Below, in pieces: positions 18,917-28,843 of a stretch of DNA of 64,000 bases (position 1 is its first letter; each line of letters opens with the position of its first letter). The stretch is from Aradus depressus. Lineage: Eukaryota; Arthropoda; Insecta; Hemiptera; Aradidae. The stretch covers positions 23,175,027-23,239,026 of the forward strand of contig OY759221.1 in assembly GCA_963662175.1 (NCBI GenBank), written 5' to 3'. Below the pieces are notes generated by a model. It saw only the letters and a list, made by a program, of their open reading frames with translations. It had not been told where the DNA came from and did no database searches. Made by a program: the position numbers and the translations under genes.

Positions 18917-20510
18917 AAATTGTTCATAAGCAAGTACATCAGCAAATCTTTACGGTGCCTTTACTGGGGTGCTTCACTCCTTCAAATTAATCAGCACTAT
19001 CCTGTTAAATTGTTCATAAGCAAGTACATCAGCAAATCTTTACGGTACCTTTACTGGGGTGCTTACAAAACTACCGTTGCCTCACTCCTTCAAATTAATC
19101 AGCACTATCCTGTTAAATTGTTCATAAGCAAGTACATCAGCAAATCTTTACGGTACCTTTACTGGAGTGCTTACAAAGCTACCGTTGCCTGACTCCTTCA
19201 AATTAATCAGCACTATCCTGTTAAATTGTTCATAAGCAAGTACATCAGCAAATCTTTACGGTACCTTTACTGGGGTGCTTACAAAGCTACCGTTGCCTCA
19301 CTCCTTCAAATTAATCAGCACTATCCTGTTAAATTGTTCATAAGCAAGTACATCAGCAAATCTTTACGGTAGGTACCTTTACTGGGGTGCTTACAAAGCT
19401 ACCGTTGCCTCACTCCTTCAAATTAATCAGCACTATCCTGTTAAATTGTTCATAAGCAAGTACATCAGCAAATCTTTACGGTACCTTTACTGGGGTGCTT
19501 ACAAAGCTACCGTTGCCTCACTCCTTCAAATTAATCAGCACTATCCTGTTAAATTGTTCATAAGCAAGTACATCAGCAAATCTTTACGGTAGGTACCTTT
19601 ACTGGGGTGCTTACAAAGCTACCGTTGCCTCACTCCTTCAAATTAATCAGCACTATCCTGTTAAATTGTTCATAAGCAAGTACATCAGCAAATCTTTACG
19701 GTACCTTTACTGGGGTGCTTACAAAGCTACCGTTGCCTCACTCCTTCAAATTAATCAGCACTATCCTGTTAAATTGTTCATAAGCAAGTACATCAGCAAA
19801 TCTTTACGGTAGGTACCTTTACTGGGGTGCTTACAAAGCTACCGTTGCCTCACTCCTTCAAATTAATCAGCACTATCCTGTTAAATTGTTCATAAGCAAG
19901 TACATCAGCAAATCTTTACGGTACCTTTACTGGGGTGCTTACAAAGCTACCGTTGCCTCACTCCTTCAAATTAATCAGCACTATCCTGTTAAATTGTTCA
20001 TAAGCAAGTACATCAGCAAATCTTTACGGTAGGTACCTTTACTGGGGTGCTTACAAAGCTACCGTTGCCTCACTCCTTCAAATTAATCAGCACTATCCTG
20101 TTAAATTGTTCATAAGCAAGTACATCAGCAAATCTTTACGGTACCTTTACTGGGGTGCTTACAAAGCTACCGTTGCCTCACTCCTTCAAATTAATCAGCA
20201 CTATCCTGTTAAATTGTTCATAAGCAAGTACATCAGCAAATCTTTACGGTAGGTACCTTTACTGGGGTGCTTACAAAGCTACCGTTGCCTCACTCCTTCA
20301 AATTAATCAGCACTATCCTGTTAAATTGTTCATAAGCAAGTACATCAGCAAATCTTTACGGTACCTTTACTGGGGTGCTTACAAAGCTACCATTGCCTCA
20401 CTCCTTCAAATTAATCAGCACTATCCTGTTAAATTATTCATTAGCAAGTACATCAGAAAATCTTTACGGTACCTTTACTGGGGTGCTTACCAAGCTCAAG
20501 TTCAGTGACG
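18917..20510. repeat. 108/112-bp satellite-like array with 220-bp higher-order repeat
   Basis: Fifteen units start at TTGTTCATAAG: 18920, 19010, 19118, 19226, 19334, 19446, 19554, 19666, 19774, 19886, 19994, 20106, 20214, 20326 and 20434 (the last is diverged). Unit length is 90, then 108 three times, then strictly alternates 112 and 108, giving five exact 220-bp dimers. The 112-bp form differs by a 4-bp duplication (CGGTAGGTACC against CGGTACC). The 108-bp form is open in one frame (36 codons: KYISKSLRYLYWGAYKATVA...), but every 112-bp unit shifts the frame, so a protein is unlikely. Confidence 0.97.
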
Positions 20511-20966
20511 GTCTCACTCCTTCCACATCAAATGAAGTCTTTTTCACAGTCAATGTTCGGAGATAAATGTTTTAGTATCATTTGGTGTCCTTTTTTCAAA
20601 GAAATAAAGTTAATATGAGACTAGGGTCCGACTGTTAACACAAATAAATACTGCATTATTGGTTCTTTCTTTTGACTAAGAAAAAAAAAATTCCTTTTTC
20701 TTTTTTCTTCTTTTGTTCTTCATATGTCGTTAAGTATGAAAAGAAAAGAAATAATCCTTCAACAATGTTCTTACTCCATTTGTTTCGAATTCTTCATTGT
20801 TCTGTTGTTTGAATAATTTTTCACCTACCATTTTTTAAACTAGTATATTCAACATTTTGTGATCCGGTGAGCCAATGAAACATCCATAAATCTAACCTTG
20901 ATGATTGGCACATGATGCCACTGAACACTTTCATTTATTACTTTCTTATACCTTATTTATCTTATA
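20511..20966. other. A+T-rich, no feature; ends in a SINE target site
   Basis: T-rich low complexity around 20690-20720. No ORF or element end. TTATTTATCTTATA at 20953-20966 is the left TSD of the next SINE. Confidence 0.5.
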
Positions 20967-21312
20967 GGTTAGGTTAGGTTTTATGACTCATGCCCGGGCT
21001 TTAACTACGAGGTCATATCGCCTACTACCAGAGCGCTCTTTCGTCACTCTGGTGGACATGAGCCCGACTCTACTGTGGGCGTCCTAAATTTTGCCTACCA
21101 TAAATTTTTGTTCACTTAGGGCAAGGGTCTTTAACGAGTACCTAACATCGTACAGGCTCGGGACCATCGCTTAACGTCCCATCCGAAAGACGGCGTGCTT
21201 AAGTTTATTTTACCTCCCAGATAAAATAAACTAAGGGCCTCGGTCGGGTTACGAACCCACGCTCTTGAGCTCAGAAATCAAGCACGCATACCACTGAGCT
21301 ACCGGCGCCCCT
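20967..21312 (-). mobile_element. tRNA-derived SINE, full length, young
   Basis: Tail GGTTAGGTTAGGTTTTATGA on the plus strand; head ...GAGCTACCGGCGCC. ATTTATCTTATA flanks both ends (20955-20966 and 21315-21326). All landmarks are present (CCATCGCTTAACGTCCCATC, TTTATTTTACCTCCCAGATA), making this one of the best reference copies. Confidence 0.95.
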
Positions 21313-21327
21313 ATATTTATCTTATAT

Positions 21328-21490
21328 ACTAAAGTTATATAGGTATCTAATCTTATACATGAAGTATTATAATCGTGTGAAAATCCGAGATCTAGTTTTC
21401 AATGGATTTTCATATTTTATTTTAATGAAAACACAATTATTACATAATAAGTAATTGCTGTTTTTTCGCAACAAACAAGCAAAAAAAAAA
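21328..21490 (+). repeat. Family A/B start fragment
   Basis: AATCGTGTGAAAATCCGAGA, then GTTTTCAATGGATTTTCATA. An A18 run ends the block at about 21482-21498. Confidence 0.5.
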
Positions 21491-21509
21491 AAAAAAACTC
21501 AATAATTAT

Positions 21510-21578
21510 TGGGGTCCCCTTGTGCCCGGGGGCCCCACGCCACTGCACCCTCTGGACCGGCGGTAGTTACGCCACTGC
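21510..21578 (-). mobile_element. hAT-like terminus, solo
   Basis: The minus strand reads CAGTGGCGTAACTACCGCCG, then GTGCAGTGGCGTGGGGCCCC. CAGTGGCG is typical of hAT TIRs (compare 62472). No partner end was found. Confidence 0.4.
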
Positions 21579-21599
21579 TCAGTATTTGTTAAGTCGTGG

Positions 21600-21624
21600 C
21601 TGAAGATGGTAGTAATACCGAAAG
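21600..21624 (+). ncRNA. Hammerhead-like core with intact CTGANGA and GAAA
   Basis: CTGAAGA, T, GGTA, GTAA, TACC, GAAA. All core positions match the hammerhead consensus and the 4-bp stem is perfect. A convincing stem III and cleavage site were not found by eye. Confidence 0.4.
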
Positions 21625-21649
21625 TACTCCCATATATTTTATATATCTT

Positions 21650-21935
21650 GTGAAATAGAATATATTTAAAAAACCATTCGTGTTTCCTTTAAAATGTATT
21701 AAGTGTTTCACAATCTTCTGCAAAAATTATTGTTGCTATGAACTTGAAATTGGAAATAAAGAAGTCACATGTACCGAGTTGGATCTAATTGACTCAAATC
21801 GGACAAAAATTGAGATCACTTTACTTCGGGGAACTAATTTAAATTCTTTTCAAATAAACTTGTAGAAAAAACTTAAAAGAACATTTTATACAGAATATAG
21901 AATAACTCATAAAAGAATCAACTACTTTAATGCCT
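21650..21935 (+). repeat. Family A/B internal fragment
   Basis: TGAACTTGAAATTGGAAATA, AAGAAGTCACATGTACCGAG and ATTGAGATCACTTTACTTC match 50775-50880. Confidence 0.55.
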
Positions 21936-21987
21936 TTGCCCACTTCTTGAAAGCAATAGATGCAATAAGAAAGTTGAAATTAAATTA

Positions 21988-22200
21988 AAAAGACTTCCCC
22001 AACGACTGCTTAAGCGTCAATGGCGTAGAGACCTTCTTAGCAGCAGCAGTGACAGTGATTATTCGTAATAATACAGGGAGTGTCACCACTAGGTGATTTC
22101 TCCCCTCTTGACGTTTTGACATTGCCATTATCTCCCTTTAGCATATTTGCTTGTTGTATTTATTTTTATACAATTGTAAATATCTAATAAAAAATGAAAA
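21988..22200 (+). pseudogene. Jockey-type LINE, last codons and 3' UTR
   Basis: The frame KRLPQRLLKRQWRRDLLSSS ends at TAA (22066-22068). The pattern PxRLxKRxWxRDLL is the extreme C-terminus also seen at 42255 (PPKRLKRRWNRDLL). A G/C-poor 3' UTR with GGGAGTGTCACCACTAGGTG follows. 5' truncated. Confidence 0.6.
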
Positions 22201-22329
22201 AAATGTTTATAATAGAAGAAAAATGAAAAAAAAAATTACGATGCCGTGTTTCGTATCTAAAAGGTTTAATTCATTTTTTCCTGTCACTTTTAATTTCTTT
22301 GTTTATATAGAATATAGTTTCTTGGTTTT

Positions 22330-22560
22330 CGCTGGTCGCTAGGTTTGCGAGATAAATGCTGAAAACCTTCCAAAAATGTAGTCCTGAAACTTTTCGCTTT
22401 AGAGGTTTCCTTGATTTACACGAAAACGGTTAGTCATATCGAGAAATTAATCCCAAAATATTCCTTATTAAATCTCCAACAAAATGCTCTGAGATTTGAG
22501 ATAGAATTAATATAAACAAAGTTATAGCGCTCCAAAATGTAAAATAAATTTCTGTAGGAA
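22330..22560 (-). repeat. Family A/B internal fragment
   Basis: AAAACGGTTAGTCATATCGA and ATATTCCTTATTAAATCTCC match 16755-16810. Confidence 0.5.
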
Positions 22561-22610
22561 ATATTTCGAAGTAATTTTTAAATTGCAACACAGCAATAAA
22601 TTTTAAAATT

Positions 22611-22909
22611 ATTATGATTCATGCCTGGGTTTTTGTCATTCTGGTGGACATGAGCCCGACTCTACTCTGGGAGTCTTAAATTTTGCTTACCCTAAAGTGT
22701 TATTCGCATAGGGTCCCTACCCATTCTTTAACGAGTACCTGACATCGCACAGACTCGGGACCATCGCTTAACGTCTCCTCCGAAGGACTGCTCAACATTT
22801 TTTTCACCTCACAGATGAAAAACCTAAGGACTTCGGCCGGGTTTCGAATCCGCGATCTTCAGTTCAGTAGGCTAGCATGTAGGCTACCTTTGAGCTACCG
22901 GCGCCTTCT
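22611..22909 (-). mobile_element. tRNA-derived SINE, old, internal deletion
   Basis: The tail ATTATTATGATTCATGCCTG jumps directly to GTCATTCTGGTGGACATGAG, removing the TACTACCAGAGCGCTC segment. The head carries an extra AGGCTACC insertion before GAGCTACCGG. Confidence 0.85.
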
Positions 22910-23196
22910 AAGGTATGTTTACTTATATCTATATTTTCCCAAAAGATAAAATATACTTAATAACAATTTGTGTAAATATTCTATGGCTTGTTGTCTCTAA
23001 CATAGTGTGTTTCTTTTTATATTTTTGAAAATCACTGAATGGGTAAAACGTTAATTGATGTTTAAAAAGTAAATATATTTGAGAGATCGTAAGGCCAATT
23101 AAGTGTCGTATTATCAACCTCCTTTTAGTGCAAGAAAAAATAAAATAAATAAGAAAAATAAATACATACTTTCAAGAAAAATAATCAAATGCTGTA

Positions 23197-23517
23197 TAGG
23201 ACGCCGGTAGCTCAGTGGTATGCGTGCTTACCTTCTGAGCTCAAGAACGTGGATTCGAACCCCGACCGAGTCCCTTAGTTTATTTTTTCTGGGAGGTAAA
23301 ATTAACTTAAGCACGCCGTCCTTCGGATGGGACGTTAAGCGATGGTCCCGAGCCTTTACCATGTCAGGCACTCGTTAAAGCCCCTGCCCTAGGTGAATAA
23401 AAATTTAGGGTAGGCAAAATTTAGGACTCCTTCAGTAGAGTCGGGTTCGTCAAAGAGCGCAGGCGATATGACCTCGTAGTTAAAGCCCGGGCATAAGTTA
23501 TAAAACCTAACCTAATC
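23197..23517 (+). mobile_element. tRNA-derived SINE, full length, perfect 12-bp TSD
   Basis: TCAAATGCTGTA lies at 23185-23196 and 23518-23529. The A box is TAGCTCAGTGG; the B box is changed to GATTCGAACCCC. It ends CATAAGTTATAAAACCTAAC CTAA. At 321 bp this is the cleanest size estimate for the family. Confidence 0.95.
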
Positions 23518-23637
23518 TCAAATGCTGTAATTTTGAATACTTTTATCAGTCGCTACCTGATTGGTTCTAAAATTGCAAACCCGAAATTATGTAATTCAAT
23601 CTAATAGGCCGACATATATATTTCTATTTCAATATGT

Positions 23638-23960
23638 CTTCATTTTGACTTATTACAGAGAAAAAGTGAAAAAGAACGATTTCTATTTTGAAAATAATAA
23701 GGAAAAGGCCCTGATGAAGATTGAGAAGTCATGGTTATTTATGATAAAAGTTACAACGTCGCTAAATTTTATAATCATTTTACAGACCCTAATAAAAATA
23801 TAAATGAACAGTTCAGTGGAAATGTGGTGACAGTTTTATTAAAACGTTATCTTTATAACATTTCATGGCATTCAATGTACAGAGTGTCTAGTCTCTTGGA
23901 TATTTTCCCAACTCCTGAGGGAATAAATAAATTATATGATGAAGCAGTAACCAGATAATA
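23638..23960 (+). pseudogene. Coding-like segment, unidentified protein, frameshifted
   Basis: After TTTTGACTTATTACAG (acceptor-like) the frame reads KVKKNDFYFENNKEKALMKI then EKSW; with a +1 shift it continues VIYDKSYNVAKFYNHFTDPN, then LLKRYLYNISWHSMYRVSSL, then FPTPEGINKLYDEAVTR and a stop at 23956-23958. The length (about 105 residues) and residue use resemble real protein. It could be a decayed exon or a captured gene. I do not recognise it. Confidence 0.35.
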
Positions 23961-24189
23961 TACGCAGTTTGAAATTCGTTTATCTAAATACTAAAAACAT
24001 ATTTCAAGTACATAGCTACAATCGTTCCTGAGTTAGAGCGCTCACAAAGTCACATCACAAACACAAACAGAGAGACATCATGAACGTGATAAAAATTTAT
24101 TCAAGGGACCGTGAAGCGTAAAAATCCACTGAAAACTCAAACACCGATTCTCATTGGTCTCATTGAGAGTCAAATAGAGCTGGGGATGT
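23961..24189. other. Spacer with a weak family A trace
   Basis: GTAAAAATCCACTGAAAACT resembles a family A segment. Nothing else is seen. Confidence 0.3.
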
Positions 24190-24325
24190 ACGACGGGGGG
24201 TGATTCAGAGCTATGGAGGAGGGGAGGGGAGTCTAGGTGGTGGGGGGGGGGGGGGGGACGAAGAGGGCGAGGTGGTGGGGGGAGAAAGAGGAGAGACTAG
24301 ATGGTGGGGGGGAGGAGGGGCACTT
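24190..24325 (+). repeat. G-rich tract with quadruplex potential
   Basis: About 60 % G with many GGGG runs, including one of about 20 G near 24239-24258. The 119-codon Gly-rich frame over it is a by-product. Confidence 0.85.
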
Positions 24326-24590
24326 CGTCCTGTACTAGGACGGCAGCCATCTTGCACATCGTCACTTCCTGTTCCAGAATGTAGAAATCCTATCTACTTA
24401 CAGCGGCTCCTCAAAAATCAGGTACGCCAAGCAATCTATCCATTTTCCACGTTCATTGTGAACATTCTCAGAAAATTTCGTTTCTGGTCAAGAGGCAATA
24501 TAGGCCTTACTAATAGTTATATACATACTTGCGTAACAAAACCTGACATACAACCATAAACGGAGGTTATCTCGTTCCGGCTCCAAGAGT

Positions 24591-24871
24591 TAGTTATTGT
24601 GATTCATGCTCGGGATTTAACTGTTAGGTCATATCGCCTATTGTCAGAGCGCTCTTTCTACGCTCTGGTGGACATGAGCCCGACTCTACTATGGGAGTCC
24701 TAAATTTTATCTATCCTAAAATTTTTATTAAACTAGAGTAAAGGATGTTCAACGAGTCCTGGCATGGTACAGGCTCGGGATCATAAAAAACCAAAATGTC
24801 TCGGCTGGGTTTCGAACCCGCGATCTTAAGCTCAGCAGGCTAACACGCTACCTCTGAGCTACCAGTCCCCT
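24591..24871 (-). mobile_element. tRNA-derived SINE, old
   Basis: Tail TAGTTATTGTGATTCATGCT. A deletion removes the CCATCGCTTAACGTCCCATC central domain (sequence jumps from CGGGATCAT to AAAAAACC). The head ends GAGCTACCAGTCCCC. Confidence 0.82.
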
Positions 24872-25126
24872 CCGGTGTAAGTAAATAAAAACTTTCATTC
24901 TACAAGCAGACCCCCAAATTTGGTACGCCAAGCAATCTAACCATTTTTCAGGTTGATTGTGAACATTCTCGAAAATTTCGTTTCTAGTCAAAAGGCAATA
25001 TACAGCGTCAATACTCTTATACATACTCATTTCATTTCATTTTCATACAAACTCGAGTAACATAACCTGGCATGAATAACCACAAAAGGAAGTTAGCTCT
25101 CTCTTGTTCCATGATGGTAGGTGGTT

Positions 25127-25380
25127 AGTTAGTTATTGAAACTCATGCCCAGGCTTTAACTATCACGTCATATTGAGCGTTTTTTCTTCGCTCTGATGGA
25201 CATGAGCCTGATTCTATTATGGAAGTCCTACATTTTACAGAACCTAATTTCTTATTCACCTAGGTTAGGGGTTTTTAACGAGTATCTGACATCGTACAGG
25301 CAAAGGACCATCGCGGTGTGCTCAATGTTTGTTAACCTTGAGGTCAGTAAGCATGCTAGCTCTGAGCTACCGGCGCCCTC
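25127..25380 (-). mobile_element. tRNA-derived SINE, old, deleted
   Basis: Tail TAGTTATTGAAACTCATGCC. The central part shrinks to CCATCGCGGTGTGCTCAATG and the B box is lost. The head GAGCTACCGGCGCCCTC is good. Confidence 0.82.
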
Positions 25381-25789
25381 TGCTAGTCAGTGCACAAGGC
25401 ATAACCACAAAGAGAGCTTATCTCACTCCTCTTTCATAGTGGTGCGGAGGGTTATGGATGACATACTTGATATAGCAACCATTAATAGAGATGTAAATTT
25501 AAAAATCAATACCTTACTATTGTCTATTATTATTCTAGCATTTTATCCTAATGAATAAATTGTGATAATATCACAAAGCTGTTAATTAAATCTAGGGTTT
25601 TATGTACCTAGTTATTAACAACTTGCCTTAATATATAGCTCCAATATGGAACTGTATTCAGCTCTAACTGGGTCTCTTGTATTGAATTAATTATGCTATG
25701 GGTGAAATAGATGCATTATAAAGAGAATGAAAGGCTGGTATATAATCTAAAGGGTTAGTTCCGCCAGTAAATATATTACTGTTGTCCTT
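25381..25789. other. Unannotated A+T-rich spacer
   Basis: One short frame (MDDILDIATINRDVNLKINT...) runs out of the SINE into this spacer; I see no family. Confidence 0.4.
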
Positions 25790-25839
25790 TCGGTGGAAAC
25801 CGTCGTCACTGGCTGCTAGTCGAGTACTGCGGGCGAGCG

Positions 25840-25867
25840 CTTTCGATGTTAAGACATCATCTTCAAG
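25840..25867 (-). ncRNA. Hammerhead-like core, left arm
   Basis: The minus strand reads CTTGAAGAT, GATGT, CTTA, ACATC, GAAAG. The 5-bp stem is perfect; one base differs from CUGANGA (TTGAAGA). Confidence 0.35.
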
Positions 25868-25873
25868 CCATTG

Positions 25874-25916
25874 TTAATGTTGTACTCTTAGCCACAGTTA
25901 TTGAGTACAACATTAA
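25874..25916. repeat. 39-bp palindrome between two TTAA sites
   Basis: AATGTTGTACTC and GAGTACAACATT form a perfect 12-bp stem around a 15-base loop, bounded by TTAA on both sides. It is missing from the right arm, so it looks inserted. Confidence 0.75.
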
Positions 25917-26649
25917 CCCTTTACGCGACATCCTATCAGATTACCCCATGGGTGCCATGTGAGTCTCACAGACTCCTAAAGCATTTTAGGAGCAAAAATT
26001 GTACTCAGTAATACAATGATTGCGAATTATAATTATTTTATGGAACTAAATACATATATGGATAAGAAAACGTCATAACTAACATAGAAATGATGTATTC
26101 AACAAAAATTATTGTTACAATGATAATTTTGGTTCACAAGATAAATTATTTTACAAAAGAAAATCTTGTCTGCAAAGTTAGGTTCATTTGTCCTAAACTA
26201 CAATTGTTTACGCCCTTGTGGGGAGGAACTGGCTTCAATGAATTTGGGTTCATTCTGAAAAGTAAAATAAAGCGTAAACTGCCTGACTATGGCAATTCTG
26301 GATATATGGTAAAGCAGAATGTTGGAAAAAGCCGGGTGTATGTGAAGGAAACATACCCAAAAATCCACCACCGTAGCAGACTTACAAATAGGAATCAGCG
26401 GTTGTGCCATGAGTAGATTAGACTCCCATAGAAAAATCATAAGACTTATCTTGAAGATTGAAATCAGGAGGAAGATCCGACCTTGACGGGAGATAGACTA
26501 CAACTTATATTTTTTTTCTTGTTTATTTTTTTATTTTTTACTTTTATTTATTCTACAATCTGTATAAACAATAACAATAAGCAGAAGTGATGACTAAGAT
26601 GATGACATGATAAAATAATATGTAATACAGAATATTTAAAACATAATAA

Positions 26650-26770
26650 GAAGGAAAGAATGAACAGAAAGTATAAAATGAGAAAGATGAAATAAAAAAA
26701 AAAAAAAATAAATAAAAAAATAAATAAAAAAAAAAAAAAATAAAAAATAACTAAATAAAATAATTAAATA
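26650..26770. repeat. A-rich low-complexity tract
   Basis: AAATAAATAAAAAA-type sequence inside the piggyBac-like element; a second A-rich tract follows at 27040-27125. Confidence 0.8.
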
Positions 26771-27130
26771 TATACAAGAAAAAAACAAAAAGAAAAAATC
26801 GATGGACAGCACCAGTAGGACTCCCGCACACTGCCATATACCACTCTGCTACTAGTGGAGAGGGAAGGGGGCGGCGGGAGACCAGCGCTGACCCTCCCAC
26901 CACACTGCCCAACCATCAACTGTCCAGCAGTGGAGGAAGACCAGGAGGCGGGGCGTCGAAAGGATAGAGAGGCGTGAGGGGAGAATCCGGTCATCACCAG
27001 CACTCCCTTAAAAATGGCGTGTGAAGAAAGATAATTATAATAATAATAAATAATAAAATAAAAAGAATAAATTGATAAAACTCACGAAAAAAAAAAAAAT
27101 TAAAAAAAAAAGATAAATATTAAAATTAAA

Positions 27131-27132
<2 letters not shown>

Positions 27133-27164
<32 letters not shown>
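27133..27164. repeat. (TA)16 microsatellite
   Basis: Uninterrupted AT dinucleotides. Confidence 0.95.
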
Positions 27165-27167
<3 letters not shown>

Positions 27168-27378
27168 CAATTTAAAGTAGATCGCGAGGCCAACGCCGCC
27201 TCAGCGTTCTTGGAGGATTATGCGGATGGGATTGTGATGATTGTTGGACAACAACTTATAAGAGAGAATTTACATTAGGCTCAGAAGTTCGTCATAGAAT
27301 CGATATTGCCAATACAACTAAATGAATATCCCATGTGAGTCTCGGAGACTCAAATGTCGCGGAACGGTTTAACAGCGG

Positions 27379-27403
27379 CTCGAAGATGTATTCACATCGA
27401 AAG
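27379..27403 (+). ncRNA. Hammerhead-like core, right arm
   Basis: CTCGAAGAT, GTATTCAC, ATCGAAAG; the stem GATGT/ACATC is the same as in the left arm but with loop ATTC instead of CTTA. Confidence 0.35.
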
Positions 27404-27465
27404 CGTTCGCCTACAGTACTCGACCAGCAGCCAGTGACGACGAAAGGTATGACAACAGAATGAAA

Positions 27466-27830
27466 GACTATTGCTTTTAGAATCCGTTCTTTCGAGTTAG
27501 TTATCCTGTTAGGAGCGCTCATAAAGTTTCAATCGTCTACACGATTAAAAACGATACAAACTCGTTGCGAAAATTGTCAAATCGTATTCAGAGAATCTTG
27601 AAAAGTTAAATTCCGTTGATTATCTCAGATTAAAATACTTCCTAATTTTAAAATTTTAATTTGGGTGTGAGCTCATGATCCTTCTAACTATATTGAAAAC
27701 TAAATACATTTTCAAATTTTTGAAAAATATTTCTTGTGTTGCTGATAGTCCATTCTGTCAACTTTCATTTCAAGTGGAATTCAAGTGCCCCGATTCACCT
27801 CAGTTAGAATAATATAGTATATTTTTTCAG
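27466..27830. other. Spacer; ends in a good splice acceptor
   Basis: No element recognised. The last 20 bases (AGTATATTTTTTCAG) form the acceptor for the next entry. Confidence 0.4.
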
Positions 27831-27900
27831 CAAATCCAACCCTGAACTCTCTGCCCGGTTCGGCCTACGGAATTGGTCGATGTCAGGAAATATTGTTGAT
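27831..27900 (+). CDS. Candidate host-gene internal exon, 70 nt
   Basis: The acceptor TATAGTATATTTTTTCAG precedes the exon and a donor GTATGTTG follows at 27901. The open frame (phase 2 start) reads NPTLNSLPGSAYGIGRCQEI, then LL. The exon is much richer in G+C than its flanks. The spacing LPG-x2-Y-x4-CQ faintly recalls the 'LPGxxYxxxxQC' region of ADAMTS proteases, but one residue is off and I do not rely on it. The frame also stays open beyond the donor to 27988, which weakens the exon call slightly. Confidence 0.4.
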
Positions 27901-27999
27901 GTATGTTGTGGCTAAACATGAAACGAATGGAACACTAAAAGAAAATAAAGATGCATATTTGACTTATTCTCTACAAAAGGCCATATGAATTTTTTAAAA

Positions 28000-28625
28000 T
28001 CAAATTTCAATTTGATATTACTTCTATATATTGTTTTCAGCGGAATTTCGTGTTTTCCGAGCACTAATTACAAAAAAATAATTAAATATATATATGAAAT
28101 TTCGTATACATTCTTTACTGCGGAAGTTATTTGAGGTTTTGTGTTAAGCCTCTCCCCCCACCCTATTTTGCCTGAAAACCATGAGGTGTCGTCCTTAGAT
28201 GGTTCTGTACACACACGTACCATTTCTAATCGGTACATTCATTCTATCGGGAGATGTCGTGTTCATAGACACAGACATTTCATTTTCGGAATCAAAAATT
28301 CCGTTAAAAACTCCGCATCGAATTTTTGTACCGATCACAAAATTTCTTCTATACCTCGTATAGTCTGGAATTCATGATGTAATGAATACATCGACACGAA
28401 ATTTTATATATGTATTCAAAACCCCATAAGGACGACATCTATTAATTTCCCGTGGATACGGCTGAAAGGAAGTGGGGTAGGGGGAGGGGCTCAACTCAAA
28501 AAGCTCAATAATATCCGATGTAATGAATATATCGAAACAAAATTTAGTATGAGGATTCAAAACCCTCGATGTAATTCAACTTTCGATTGGTTTTGGAGGG
28601 AGAGAGAAACCTTAATTGATTAGTC
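28000..28625. repeat. Family A, two copies in opposite orientation
   Basis: About 28020-28360 is reversed (GAAATTTCGTATACATTCTT, GGTTTTGTGTTAAGCCTCTC). About 28370-28625 is forward (TGAATACATCGACACGAAAT, AATAATATCCGATGTAATGA, GTATGAGGATTCAAAACC, ATTGATTAGTC). Confidence 0.6.
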
Positions 28626-28843
28626 TCTTCTGGTTAAGTTCATTGCCGGTAATTAACTTACGACTTTTTTTATTGGCCACTATATTGAAGCAGTCATTTT
28701 GAATTTATGAAAATCAAATTAGTGCAATTTTGAAAACAGTAAAAAGATGTTTCGAAATTCATTTAGACCACTATGTCCAGGTACTGAGTTATCTCACTCT
28801 TTCTCTCTCTCTCTCTGACTATATATATATATGTATATATATA

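Larger units (their letters stand above)
25917..27368. mobile_element. piggyBac-like nonautonomous element, TTAA TSD
   Basis: TTAA at 25913-25916 and 27369-27372. The ends are CCCTTTACGCGACATC (left) and, reversed, ACCGTTCCGCGACATT (right). Both carry a subterminal GAGTCTC-type palindrome (GTGAGTCTCACAGACTC, GTGAGTCTCGGAGACTC). The interior has A-rich low complexity, a (TA)16 tract and two orphan frames (26090-26416, and VDREANAASAFLEDYADGIV at about 27186-27277) that are not recognised as transposase. Family assignment rests on TTAA plus CCC-type ends. Confidence 0.6.
25790..27465. mobile_element. Inverted hammerhead-like arms around a piggyBac-like insert
   Basis: The left arm (about 25790-25875) and right arm (about 27373-27455) are inverted copies: reading outward both give GAAGATG, a hairpin, CATCGAAAGCG, then CAGTACTCGAC, AGCAGCCAGTGACGACG and a GAAAGG...ACAACAG end. 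The topology (outward-facing motif in both arms) matches the 12565-13257 element. I could not find a secure TSD for the outer unit. Confidence 0.55.

Noticed and set aside
22..20510. CRISPR-like arrays (16-bp and 108-bp repeats)
   Set aside because: Repeats are contiguous without variable spacers, and the genome is eukaryotic.
18908..20566. Repeat-protein reading of the 108-bp array (36-residue units)
   Set aside because: Alternate 112-bp units shift the frame, so no continuous protein exists.
24200..24559. 119-codon glycine-rich ORF
   Set aside because: Produced by a G-homopolymer tract; no domain or start context.
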